The notes beneath the pieces are model-generated. The model had not been told where the DNA came from and did not search any database. It saw only the letters and a list, made by a program, of their open reading frames with translations. The position numbers were made by a program, and so were the translations under genes. Positions 1 to 8,295 of a stretch of 64,000 nt of DNA are shown in pieces (position 1 is the first letter of the stretch; each line of letters begins with the position of its first letter). Source of the DNA: Haliea salexigens DSM 19537 (lineage in GTDB: Bacteria > Pseudomonadota > Gammaproteobacteria > Pseudomonadales > Halieaceae); contig NZ_AUHJ01000011.1 in the NCBI RefSeq assembly GCF_000423125.1, forward strand, positions 90,225 through 154,224, written 5' to 3'.

Positions 1-1038
1 GTATCCCTTCTTAAAGCAATCCTCTGGACGCTCGTGCTTGCAACGCTCATGTCTGCATGGGAAGGCTTGTCAAATGAGGAGCGCGAGCGCGTCGTAAATC
101 AAATTTTTGGCGGGCTGATCGCAATAATGCTAATCAGCTTGCCCTTACTTGTCTCACCACTTGGCTATCTGCGCAATGCGACAGGATTTCAGGGAATACT
201 GAATCATCCTCAAGCTTTTGGCCCAACCATAGCGCTGCTTGGCACTTGGGCGGCCAGCCAGCTGTTTGCGCAAGCCCGCCCATCCTGGTCGATTATCGGC
301 CTGGCAGGTGCAGCCCTGGTGCTTGTGGTACTTTCCGAGGCCCGCACGGCCGGTCTGGCCATGGTCTTGGGCGTGTGTGTTGCCATAGTCAGTGCGCCCA
401 TTCTTTCCGGCCGCCCTTTGCGGGGAGTTATGCCGGGCCTGCGCAGTCAGCGTGTCTGGGTGGTTCTGGGCGCCGTTTTGTTTGTGGCGGTTGCCTTTGC
501 GCCGCGCCTCAGTGGCGTGGTGGAGCACTATCTGAGCAAGTCTGGCAGGGCAGGGGAGTTGCAGAGTGTCCTCGAGGCCTATGATCGTTCCCGTGGTGGC
601 CTGATGGACGAAATGTGGCGGAACGTTACTCTGCATCCGTTTACCGGGATTGGTTTTGGTATCGCTTCGGCACCTCACGAAATGCAAGTGGAGCGCGACC
701 CGATTCTGGGGCTGCCTGTGAGTGCCTCCATTGAGAAAGGCGTATTGCCACTGGCGATCTTGGAAGAGCTTGGGATTATCATAGCGGCAGTTGTTGGCCT
801 GTGGTTCTTTGGGTTGCTTCGTCACGGCGCAAGAGCAGGTGTAACTCCCCTGGCAATCACTGCAACGGCCCTGCTGCTGAATATGGGTGAGAGCACTTTC
901 TTCTCTCCCGGGGGGGTGGGCTTGCTGTCCCTCGTGTTGATTTGCTGGGCAGCTACATCGGAACGCAGGCCCAGCAGGCGTTGCATAGATGGGGTTGCAG
1001 TAGGTAAACATGTACCTGCGCGGAATAGCGAACCATGA
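1..1038 (+). CDS. O-antigen ligase/polymerase-like membrane protein (5' partial)
   Basis: The reading frame is open from base 1, so the gene starts upstream of the window; a GTG at 34 is only an internal candidate. The visible ~345 residues are mostly hydrophobic segments, with a hydrophilic loop between about residues 165 and 240 that contains NHPFT-like 'LHPFTGIGFG', typical of the periplasmic loop of the O-antigen ligase/Wzy superfamily. An earlier 'NHPQAFGP' turn also fits. The family polymerises or ligates undecaprenyl-linked glycans at the periplasmic face of the inner membrane. The stop overlaps the start of the next glycosyltransferase by 4 bases, so it belongs to the polysaccharide operon. 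Ligase versus polymerase cannot be decided from this fragment. Confidence 0.75.
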   Translation, partial: VSLLKAILWTLVLATLMSAWEGLSNEERERVVNQIFGGLIAIMLISLPLLVSPLGYLRNATGFQGILNHPQAFGPTIALLGTWAASQLFAQARPSWSIIGLAGAALVLVVLSEARTAGLAMVLGVCVAIVSAPILSGRPLRGVMPGLRSQRVWVVLGAVLFVAVAFAPRLSGVVEHYLSKSGRAGELQSVLEAYDRSRGGLMDEMWRNVTLHPFTGIGFGIASAPHEMQVERDPILGLPVSASIEKGVLPLAILEELGIIIAAVVGLWFFGLLRHGARAGVTPLAITATALLLNMGESTFFSPGGVGLLSLVLICWAATSERRPSRRCIDGVAVGKHVPARNSEP

Positions 1039-2165
1039 GGGAGCATCAGATCTGGTTCTGGCAGCTGATCATCAGCCCTCACATGGCCGGCCTTGCAAAA
1101 GCAATGGCAGATCGTGGGCACTGGGTGGTCTATGTTGCCCAACACGAGATGACACCACAGCGGGCAGCCCAGGGCTGGCAGCCTCCTTCATTGGGTGCAG
1201 CCCAGTTACGGCTGGTACCAGATGCGGCCAGTGCGTTGGCTCTTGCGGAACAGGCACCTCCTCAGGCAGTACATATCTGTCAGGGCATTCGCGGCAACGG
1301 GCAGATCGGCCAGGTGCAGCGGCGCTTGGCACAGCTGGGGCGCCGACAATGGGTTGTGATGGAGACGGTAGATGACAGCGGCTGGCGCGGTATCGCCAAG
1401 CGCCTTGCCTATCGTCTGCGGTTTAGTCGGTATCGCGCGCACCTCGAGGGTGTATTGGCCACGGGCCTGCGCACCCGGCAGTGGGTGATTGATCGGGGCA
1501 TGTCCGCCAGCAAGGTCTACCCCTTTGCTTACTTCCTGCCCGAGCCGGAATTGCTGCAAGCCCATGCACCTCTTGAGTCTACGACAGGAGCGCCTTTTAA
1601 AGTGCTGTTTGTGGGGCAGTTCATACAGCTAAAGCGCCTGGACCTGCTGATTGATACGGTGGCATCCATGCATCGCCGCGATGTGAAATTGGTGGCCGTG
1701 GGCTCTGGTCCTTTGGACGCAGAGCTGCAACAGAAAGCCCGACAAAGGCTCGGCGACCGGGTGCAGTGGATCGGCAGACTGCCCATGGCGGATGTGCACA
1801 AACTGATGGCCGAAGTGGACTGCTTGGTGCTGCCCAGTCGTTACGATGGCTGGGGTGCTGTGGTAGTGGAGGCGCTGATGGCTGGCACGCCTGCGATCTG
1901 CAGTGATCGCTGTGGGGCCGCCGAGGCGGTTTTGGCAAGTGGTGTGGGCGGAGTTTTCGGCAGTGGTGATGTGGCATCTCTAACTAAGACTTTGAGCGAC
2001 GTTGTTGAGGCGGATGGGGTCTCCAGGCTACGGCGCCAGAACCTTGCGAGTTGGTCCAAATGTTTTTCTTCCGACACGGGCGCCCAGTATTTAGGTCAGA
2101 TATTGCACCATGTGGAGAGAGGCGAACAACGACCAGCGCCTCCATGGTCGATCGGCATAAGGTGA
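1035..2165 (+). CDS. Glycosyltransferase family 4
   Basis: The 376-residue protein has the two-domain layout of GT-B enzymes. The C-terminal half starts near residue 187 with 'KVLFVGQF' and carries a nucleotide-sugar binding block near residues 267-285 ('RYDGWGAVVVEALMAG'), the E-x7-E-type signature of GT4 enzymes. The ATG overlaps the upstream stop (ATGA), which implies translational coupling. It probably adds one sugar to the lipid-linked repeat unit in the cytoplasm. Donor and acceptor cannot be read from the sequence. Confidence 0.85.
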   Translation: MREHQIWFWQLIISPHMAGLAKAMADRGHWVVYVAQHEMTPQRAAQGWQPPSLGAAQLRLVPDAASALALAEQAPPQAVHICQGIRGNGQIGQVQRRLAQLGRRQWVVMETVDDSGWRGIAKRLAYRLRFSRYRAHLEGVLATGLRTRQWVIDRGMSASKVYPFAYFLPEPELLQAHAPLESTTGAPFKVLFVGQFIQLKRLDLLIDTVASMHRRDVKLVAVGSGPLDAELQQKARQRLGDRVQWIGRLPMADVHKLMAEVDCLVLPSRYDGWGAVVVEALMAGTPAICSDRCGAAEAVLASGVGGVFGSGDVASLTKTLSDVVEADGVSRLRRQNLASWSKCFSSDTGAQYLGQILHHVERGEQRPAPPWSIGIR

Positions 2166-2201
2166 TTTTACAAGAATGATTTTCGGAATCTGCTCTTTAT
2201 A

Positions 2202-3329
2202 ATGAAATTAATTCACGTAGTACCTCACATTTCAGCCGAGGCATCTGGCCCCTCCTACGCGGTGCCTCGCCTCTGTCAGGCGATTGCCCGGAGGGGAAAC
2301 GATGTGACCTTATCGTGCCTTGCCGCTGGTCGAGAAGTGCCAAATGTCACGCTATCGGTGCATGACTCCTGGCCGGTGCTGCAGCGCTTTGCCGTGTCAC
2401 CTTCCCAGGCAAACTGGCTGCTACAACAAGCTAAGCAAGTAGATATCATGCACAACCATAGCCTGTGGTCGATGGTGAATGTAACGGCAGGCTGGGCGGT
2501 GCCTGGCAAGCACGCAAAACTGGTGACGTCACCTCGCGGCACACTCTCAGAGTGGGCTTTATCGCATAGCCGATACCGGAAAAAGGCGCTTTGGCCACTT
2601 CAAAAGCGTGTGCTTGAGCGCGCGGACTTGCTCCATGCTACCAGCGAGGAAGAATATGCGGACATTCGCAGGCTTGGTTTCAGCGCACCCGTTCTGATCG
2701 CCCCGAATGGGATAGATTTACCTGTTTTGCGTGAGCGTCAGTCCAAACCAATCGATCGTGTTTTGTTGTTCTTGTCTCGTATTCATCCTGTAAAGGGCAT
2801 AGAAAATTTGCTGGACGCCTGGTCAGGCATGGAAGCCATATTTGGTGAATGGCGTCTCAGCATTGTAGGGCCGGGGGATGCTGATTATATCAGCTCCCTC
2901 AAGATCCGGGCATTGGCACATGGCTTGTCACGGGTTGACTTTGTCGGGCCCCTATACGGTGCAGAGAAAGACATGGCTTACCGTGAGGCTGATCTTTTTG
3001 TACTTCCTACCCATTCAGAAAATTTCGGTATGGTGGTGGCTGAGGCGCTGTCTCATGAATGTCCAGCCATCGTCACTCACGGTGCGCCCTGGGCGGGGTT
3101 GGAAAAGGAGGGTTGTGGCTGGTGGACACCCAACTCAGTTGAAAGCCTGCAGGCCACGCTTGAGGTGGCCATGGCATTGCCCAGAGATGCGCTACATGGG
3201 ATGGGTGCCAAGGGGCGAAGGTGGATGGAGCGGGATTTTTCGTGGGAGGCTGTTGCTCAGTCCATGGAGGCCGGGTATCGGTGGTTGCTTGAGGGTGGTG
3301 AGCCGCCAGAGTGTGTGAGGACAGAATGA
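2202..3329 (+). CDS. Glycosyltransferase family 4
   Basis: A 375-residue GT-B protein. The N-terminus 'MKLIHVVPHISAEASGPSYA' has the glycine/serine-containing acceptor loop common in GT4 enzymes. The C-terminal domain begins at about residue 187 ('LLFLSRIHPVKG') and has the donor-binding block 'SENFGMVVAEAL' near residue 272. The gene lies 36 bases after the previous stop and ends in a 4-base overlap with the FkbM gene. It is a second sugar-adding step of the same glycan; specificity is unknown. Base composition is closer to 57% GC in a hand-counted line, lower than the housekeeping genes further on. Confidence 0.87.
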   Translation: MKLIHVVPHISAEASGPSYAVPRLCQAIARRGNDVTLSCLAAGREVPNVTLSVHDSWPVLQRFAVSPSQANWLLQQAKQVDIMHNHSLWSMVNVTAGWAVPGKHAKLVTSPRGTLSEWALSHSRYRKKALWPLQKRVLERADLLHATSEEEYADIRRLGFSAPVLIAPNGIDLPVLRERQSKPIDRVLLFLSRIHPVKGIENLLDAWSGMEAIFGEWRLSIVGPGDADYISSLKIRALAHGLSRVDFVGPLYGAEKDMAYREADLFVLPTHSENFGMVVAEALSHECPAIVTHGAPWAGLEKEGCGWWTPNSVESLQATLEVAMALPRDALHGMGAKGRRWMERDFSWEAVAQSMEAGYRWLLEGGEPPECVRTE

Positions 3330-4144
3330 GCATCGACCAATCGGAGAATGTAAAACGTACAGGAGCCCTCCGGCGTTTGGCAGAACATGCGTTGGGTCGG
3401 CTCACGTTAACACGGCGCCTTCCCTCAAGTTCTGGAAGTGGATTGATTCGGGTCAGCGCACGGGTAGGCGGCCTCAAGTATCTGTTTAAGCCAGCCGAAA
3501 GTTGGGATCCGGAGCTGATTGAAATCGCAGCAGCTCTGGTGTCGCGCGATGAACATGTCTGGGACGTTGGTGCAAACGTTGGCTTGTTCTCAAAGGCCGC
3601 TGCATTCCACACAGGTGTTCTAGGCAGTGTGCTATCGATTGAAGCTGACTTTGAGGCTGTCGCCCTTCTGCACAAGTCGGCACGCAACCACACTTTAGAT
3701 CACGCTAAAATGACGATTCTTCCTGTTGCTGTTTCTGACAAGACAGGAATTCTAAATTTCGCGATAGCCCGCAGAGCGCGAGCAGCCAACGCCATCGCCG
3801 GATTTGGCTCTAGTCAAACTGGGGGGGTAAGTGAATTGCGGACTTTACCCTGCATGACCATGGACAGTCTGTTGCCCCATTTTTCAGCGCCCAATGTGCT
3901 AAAGATCGATGTGGAAGGCGCCGAGATGCTGGTGTTGCGGGGTGCACTGAAAGTTCTGGAGCAGTGTCGCCCAAAGATTTACTGCGAAGTCTCCGCTAGG
4001 TCTAGAGAAGAAGCATGTGCTTTTCTTGTGAAGTTAGGCTATGCGGTTTGGGATGGGAAAGGTTACGGACGGGGCGGGCGCAATCCAGTAACGCCGGATA
4101 CCAAGAACATCGTTGCTATTCATAGCCGGAGGTGTGGGAATTGA
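3326..4144 (+). CDS. FkbM family methyltransferase
   Basis: I chose the ATG at 3326, which overlaps the preceding stop (ATGA), over an in-frame GTG at 3311; this gives 272 residues. The SAM-binding motif I is 'DVGANVGLF' near residue 80, and 'KIDVEGAEMLVLRG' near residue 193 is the hallmark FkbM block. Family members O-methylate sugars or polyketides using S-adenosylmethionine. Its place between glycosyltransferases suggests it methylates a sugar of the surface glycan, possibly as a cap; that role is inferred from context. Confidence 0.87.
   Translation: MSIDQSENVKRTGALRRLAEHALGRLTLTRRLPSSSGSGLIRVSARVGGLKYLFKPAESWDPELIEIAAALVSRDEHVWDVGANVGLFSKAAAFHTGVLGSVLSIEADFEAVALLHKSARNHTLDHAKMTILPVAVSDKTGILNFAIARRARAANAIAGFGSSQTGGVSELRTLPCMTMDSLLPHFSAPNVLKIDVEGAEMLVLRGALKVLEQCRPKIYCEVSARSREEACAFLVKLGYAVWDGKGYGRGGRNPVTPDTKNIVAIHSRRCGN
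4128..4132 (+). promoter_or_regulatory. Shine-Dalgarno deciding a TTG start
   Basis: GGAGG lies 8 bases before the TTG at 4141. The alternative GTG at 4132 overlaps this ribosome site and has no good site of its own, so TTG is the better start for the next gene. Confidence 0.6.
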
Positions 4145-5067
4145 AAACTCCGTTCAAACAGCCCTTGGCTAATGACAGCGTTAAGGTACTGCCCACCGAA
4201 GGTGCTGTCCCAGTCGCGGTGATCATGATTTCTTTGAACGAAGCCCACAACATGCAAGCCGTACTGGACAACTTGAAAGGTTGGGCCCAGGAAGTTTTTC
4301 TGGTCGACAGCTATAGTGTTGACGACACGGTCGACATCGCACTGGCCAATGGTGTGCATGTGGTTCAGCGCAAGTTTCGAGGGTTTGGCGACCAGTGGAA
4401 CTTTGCGCTTGAAAACCTTCCTGTTCAGGCACCCTGGGTTATGAAGCTGGATCCGGACGAGCGGCTTACCGATAAATTAAAGCAGAGTGTCGGAGCCGCA
4501 ACTGCTCGCAATGCCGCTACCGGGATTTCTTTCAGTCGACGACTCTGGTTCATGGGTAAACCACTGCCTATTCGGCAGGAAATCGTAAGGGTCTGGAAAG
4601 CAGGGCGTTGTCGCTTCACCGATGTATCGGTCAATGAGCACCCGCTAGTTGATGGGGATGTTTGTCATGTTGAGGGTGACCTGGAGCATCACGATAGCCC
4701 GGATTTGCATCACTGGGTTGATAAGCAGAACCACTATTCAACTGCAGAGGCAGTCGCTCGTATGAATCTGGCACTGGCTGCACCGGCCAAGTTGTTTGGC
4801 TCGCATCTTGAGCGGAGAATGTGGATTAAAAAACACTTCGACAAGTTCCCCATGCGCTTTTTTGCGGTATTCCTTTTCTATTATTGTTACAAAGGGCTGT
4901 TTAGAGCGGGTTGGGTTGGCTATACCTGGTCTAAGCTCCGTGCTCATGTGTACTGGATGCGCTATATCAAGTATCGGGAGATGCTAATAACCAGTAGAGC
5001 TTCTACCTCTTCAACTTCAGATCCCTCTGCCAAAGGCCAGCCTGACCTCCGGGTTCCACAATACTGA
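4141..5067 (+). CDS. Glycosyltransferase family 2 (WaaE/KdtX-like)
   Basis: Translation probably begins at TTG 4141, overlapping the FkbM stop by 4 bases and well placed after GGAGG; this gives 308 residues. The GT-A fold is shown by 'VIMISLNEAHNM' near residue 26, 'VDSYSVDDT' about 30 residues later, and the metal-binding 'KLDPDERL' near residue 101. The C-terminus is basic and aromatic, as in membrane-associated family members related to LPS-core transferases such as WaaE. The next gene overlaps its stop (TGATG). The exact sugar is unknown. Confidence 0.82.
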   Translation: MKTPFKQPLANDSVKVLPTEGAVPVAVIMISLNEAHNMQAVLDNLKGWAQEVFLVDSYSVDDTVDIALANGVHVVQRKFRGFGDQWNFALENLPVQAPWVMKLDPDERLTDKLKQSVGAATARNAATGISFSRRLWFMGKPLPIRQEIVRVWKAGRCRFTDVSVNEHPLVDGDVCHVEGDLEHHDSPDLHHWVDKQNHYSTAEAVARMNLALAAPAKLFGSHLERRMWIKKHFDKFPMRFFAVFLFYYCYKGLFRAGWVGYTWSKLRAHVYWMRYIKYREMLITSRASTSSTSDPSAKGQPDLRVPQY

Positions 5068-7241
5068 TGAAACAAATCCTCCAAAGCCTCAAAGATGGCA
5101 CCACCCAGCTCGCCGATGTGCCCACTCCTGGCCCGCGCCGTGGTGAGGTGCTGATTCAAACCGCCCGCACCCTGGTCTCCGCTGGCACCGAGCGCATGCT
5201 GGTAGATTTCGGCAAGGCCAACCTGCTCAAAAAGGTGCGCCAGCAGCCGGACAAGGTGCGCATGGTGCTGGACAAGGTACGCACCGACGGCCTGGCCACC
5301 ACGCTGGAGGCGGTGCAAAACAAGCTGGATCAGCCCCTGCCCCTGGGTTACTGCAACGTAGGCCAGGTGTTGGATAGCGGTGGTGAATCGGGCTTTGTCC
5401 CCGGTGACCGGGTGGCGAGCAACGGCCACCATGCTGAGGTGGTGGCCGTGCCGCGCAACCTGTGTGCACGTATTCCCGATGCCGTTAGCGACGAACAGGC
5501 GGCTTTTACCGTGCTGGCCGCCATTGGTTTGCAGGGTGTGCGCTTGGTCAATCCCACCCTGGGGGAGTGTGTGGTGGTGACCGGCCTGGGCCTGATCGGC
5601 CTGCTCACGGTGCAGCTGCTGCGCGCCCAGGGCTGCCGGGTGCTGGGCATTGACCTGGATCCGGCGCGCCTGGCCTTGGCCCGGCAGTTCGGTGCAGTGG
5701 TGGTCAATCCCGCTGCGGGCGAGGATGTGCTGGCTGCAGCCACGGCCTTCTCCCGCGGTCGCGGGGTGGACGCGGTGATCATTACCGCCTCCACCAAGAG
5801 CAGCGAACCCGTAAGCCAGGCCGCCACCATGTGCCGGCAGCGCGGTCGCATCGTGTTGGTGGGAATGACAGGGCTGGAGCTGTCCCGGGCGGATTTCTAC
5901 GAAAAAGAGCTGACCTTCCAGGTGAGTTGCTCCTACGGCCCTGGCCGCTACGACTCGGCCTACGAGGAGTGCGGCCAGGATTACCCGGTGGGCTTTGTAC
6001 GCTGGACAGAGCAGCGCAATTTCGAGGCTGTGCTGGACCTGCTGGCCTCGGGTGCTCTGGATGTGGCCCCCTTGATCAGCCATCGCTTTGCCTTGGAGCA
6101 GGCGGTGGCAGCTTATGAGTTGTTGTCGTCGGGCGAGCCTTCGCTGGGGATTCTGCTGGAGTACCCCGGTAGTGTTGCAGAGCTTGGCGACCAGGGTGCC
6201 GCGCCACGAGCGGCGGGTGGCCGGGTGGTGCCGCTGTGTGTTGCTGACACCATTGTTTCTGATTCAGTTGTCAAGCCCGCCCAGGGCGATGTGAACGTGG
6301 GCTTTCTCGGCGCCGGCAACTACGCGGGTCGGGTGCTGATTCCGGCCTTCAAGGCCGCCGGCAGCACTTTGTACAACGTGGTCAGCAGCGGCGGCGTGAG
6401 TTCGGTGTACTACGGCAAGAAGCACGGCTTCCGCCAGGCCTCTACCGACGGCGCTGCCATGCTGGCGGATTCCGGGGTGAATACCGTGGTTATCGCCACC
6501 CGGCACAACGCTCATGCCCGGCAGGTGCTGCAGGCCCTGCAGGCTGGCAAGCATGTCTTCTGCGAAAAGCCCTTGTGCCTCACCCTTTCGGAGCTGCAGG
6601 ACATAGAGGCCGAGGCTGCCCAGCGCCCGGAGCAGTTGCTGATGCTGGGCTTCAACCGCCGCTTTGCCCCGCAGGTGGTGGCTATAAAAGGCCTGCTGGA
6701 CACCGTGGCAGAGCCCAAGAGCCTGGTGATGACCGTCAACGCAGGGGACATCCCGGCGGACCATTGGGCGCAGGACCCGGAGATTGGCGGCGGCCGCATC
6801 ATTGGCGAGGCCTGCCACTTCATCGACCTGCTGCGGCACCTGGTGGGCGCGCCCATCACCGCCCACCACAGCGTGGCCCTTGGCCGCCACCCGGCCTTGG
6901 CCGTGCGTGATGACAAGGTCACTATCACCCTGACCTTTGCCGATGGCTCGGTGGGCACCATCCACTACCTGGCCAATGGCCACAAGGCCTTCCCCAAGGA
7001 GCGCCTGGAGGTGTTCTGCGCCGGCGGGGTGCTACAGCTGGACAACTTCCGCAAGCTGCACGGCTGGGGTTGGCCTGGGTTTCGTTCGCTGAATCTGTGG
7101 CGGCAGGACAAGGGGCAGGGCGCCTGTGCCCGCGCCTTTGTGGATGCGGTGCGCGAGGGTGGCCCGGCGCCGATTTCCCGAGAGGAGATTTTTGAGGTGT
7201 CGCGGGTGGTGCTGGAGGTGGCGGAGGGGGTGCGGGGGTAG
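5067..7241 (+). CDS. Fused zinc-type alcohol dehydrogenase / Gfo-Idh-MocA oxidoreductase
   Basis: A 724-residue two-domain protein. Residues 1 to about 365 are a medium-chain dehydrogenase (GroES-like part with 'LVSAGTERM', then a Rossmann part with 'VVTGLGLIGLLTVQLL'). Residues from about 409 ('VNVGFLGAGNYAGRV') form a Gfo/Idh/MocA oxidoreductase with the family 'EKPLCLT' motif near residue 496. This fusion recurs beside heparinase-like genes in bacterial polysaccharide clusters and is thought to oxidise or reduce a sugar nucleotide or sugar. The start overlaps the previous stop by one base. GC is high (a sampled line counts 70%). The substrate is not predictable from sequence. Confidence 0.88.
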   Translation: MKQILQSLKDGTTQLADVPTPGPRRGEVLIQTARTLVSAGTERMLVDFGKANLLKKVRQQPDKVRMVLDKVRTDGLATTLEAVQNKLDQPLPLGYCNVGQVLDSGGESGFVPGDRVASNGHHAEVVAVPRNLCARIPDAVSDEQAAFTVLAAIGLQGVRLVNPTLGECVVVTGLGLIGLLTVQLLRAQGCRVLGIDLDPARLALARQFGAVVVNPAAGEDVLAAATAFSRGRGVDAVIITASTKSSEPVSQAATMCRQRGRIVLVGMTGLELSRADFYEKELTFQVSCSYGPGRYDSAYEECGQDYPVGFVRWTEQRNFEAVLDLLASGALDVAPLISHRFALEQAVAAYELLSSGEPSLGILLEYPGSVAELGDQGAAPRAAGGRVVPLCVADTIVSDSVVKPAQGDVNVGFLGAGNYAGRVLIPAFKAAGSTLYNVVSSGGVSSVYYGKKHGFRQASTDGAAMLADSGVNTVVIATRHNAHARQVLQALQAGKHVFCEKPLCLTLSELQDIEAEAAQRPEQLLMLGFNRRFAPQVVAIKGLLDTVAEPKSLVMTVNAGDIPADHWAQDPEIGGGRIIGEACHFIDLLRHLVGAPITAHHSVALGRHPALAVRDDKVTITLTFADGSVGTIHYLANGHKAFPKERLEVFCAGGVLQLDNFRKLHGWGWPGFRSLNLWRQDKGQGACARAFVDAVREGGPAPISREEIFEVSRVVLEVAEGVRG

Positions 7242-7277
7242 GCTTCTGATCGCAGCCGCGGGCGGTCGTTTTTGATG

Positions 7278-7307
7278 TTGGTCTGTGCTATCGCGTTGAG
7301 CTATATT
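7278..7307 (+). promoter_or_regulatory. Candidate sigma-70 promoter before the zeta-like pair
   Basis: TTGGTC (7278-7283) and TATATT (7302-7307) are separated by 18 bases, inside the 113-base gap between the fused dehydrogenase and the small protein. The match is moderate. It would give the pair its own transcription within the larger cluster. Confidence 0.35.
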
Positions 7308-7354
7308 AGCCGGCTGGGCTGATTCTTGTCAGAGTGTATGGGAGAAGTGTGCAA

Positions 7355-7618
7355 ATGGCTGACTGCAAAGGAAAAAAATCAGTGGTGAAGGTGCGGAAAT
7401 CGAGCCGCAAGGGCGCGTTTGATGACAACAGAAAGCTTCTGCATTTCGCCAAAGTATCGTCTCGCAAAGCCATAGAGCGCGCGTTTGCTTCCGGCGTCGC
7501 TGTCTACTACGTGAAGGACGGCAACCTTATCAAGGAAGAGCCCAACCACGAAGCGCAGATAATCAAAGAAGCTGGGAAGAAGCCTTTCGATCTTCGAGAG
7601 TACCTGTGCCACGGCTGA
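7355..7618 (+). CDS. Small basic protein paired with zeta-like kinase (possible antitoxin)
   Basis: I chose ATG 7355 because GGAGAAG at 7341-7347 precedes it by 7 bases; an in-frame GTG at 7334 lacks such a site. The 87-residue product is lysine-rich at the N-terminus. It then has an amphipathic stretch 'AIERAFASGVAVYYVKDGNL', resembling short proteins often encoded directly before COG4185/zeta-type ATPases. Its end overlaps the next gene by 13 bases, which strongly suggests co-expression as a pair. Antitoxin function is inference from this arrangement; I do not recognise a named DNA-binding domain. Confidence 0.6.
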   Translation: MADCKGKKSVVKVRKSSRKGAFDDNRKLLHFAKVSSRKAIERAFASGVAVYYVKDGNLIKEEPNHEAQIIKEAGKKPFDLREYLCHG

Positions 7619-8295
7619 GGTTGATAGCGGGACCGAATGGCGCAGGAAAAACCACACTGCTTCGCACTCTGGTAGATGAGGGCGTCCCAGTTGGCCAATA
7701 CATCAACCCTGATGACATCGCCCGCCATATCGATCTCTCGGCAACACTAAGTCGCTCCCTAAAAAAGGTTGACGACAATGCAGAGTGGCCGTCAATAACC
7801 CCAACTCTTCGTGACTACTTTTCAGTTTTTCTTGCTCAGACTATAGCCATAGGCTTACGCAAGGACTGGTTGGGCTACAACCTGTCTTTGACTTATGAAT
7901 CTGTGATGAGCCATGCAAGCCACCTGGATTTTGTGGATCAAGCAATTCAGGCAGACTTCGAGCCCTATTTGTATTACATCTGCACTTCGGATCCGGATCT
8001 TCACATGGGGCGTGTAAAGCAGCGCGTTGCGCAGGGTGGGCACGATGTGCCGGAGGACAGCATAGTGACTCGCTATGAGCGAAGCCTGAAATTTTTGGAG
8101 CAAATGGCTCGCAAATGCAAAAGGGCTTACTTTTTCGATAACTCGGGCAAGGAGAAACTGCACTTCGCAGAGATCACTCCCGATGGCTATCTGGATATTT
8201 TTGAAAAGCAATTCGATAAAGCACAGCCGACTTGGTTTGTTGAACACTTGCTGACAAAGTGGTCGAAAGAGCAAGTGCGCCTCTCCTCCTTGTAA
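7606..8295 (+). CDS. Zeta-toxin-like P-loop kinase (COG4185 type)
   Basis: A 229-residue protein from a GTG start that lies inside the preceding gene. Walker A is 'GPNGAGKT' at residues 9-16. 'INPDDIA' follows about 20 residues later, and the typical block 'GGHDVPEDSIVTRYERS' lies near residue 143, with the arginines expected for phosphate binding. Characterised zeta/PezT toxins phosphorylate UDP-N-acetylglucosamine and block wall synthesis; whether this one does is unknown. Its stop overlaps the heparinase ATG (TAATG), so it is physically part of the polysaccharide operon. A sampled line is about 48% GC, against about 70% in the upstream gene, suggesting transfer. Confidence 0.8.
   Translation: MPRLRLIAGPNGAGKTTLLRTLVDEGVPVGQYINPDDIARHIDLSATLSRSLKKVDDNAEWPSITPTLRDYFSVFLAQTIAIGLRKDWLGYNLSLTYESVMSHASHLDFVDQAIQADFEPYLYYICTSDPDLHMGRVKQRVAQGGHDVPEDSIVTRYERSLKFLEQMARKCKRAYFFDNSGKEKLHFAEITPDGYLDIFEKQFDKAQPTWFVEHLLTKWSKEQVRLSSL

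Noticed and set aside
4962..6083. 373-codon open frame antisense to the fused dehydrogenase
   Set aside because: Composition is H/Q/G-rich and the opposite frame is a clear enzyme.
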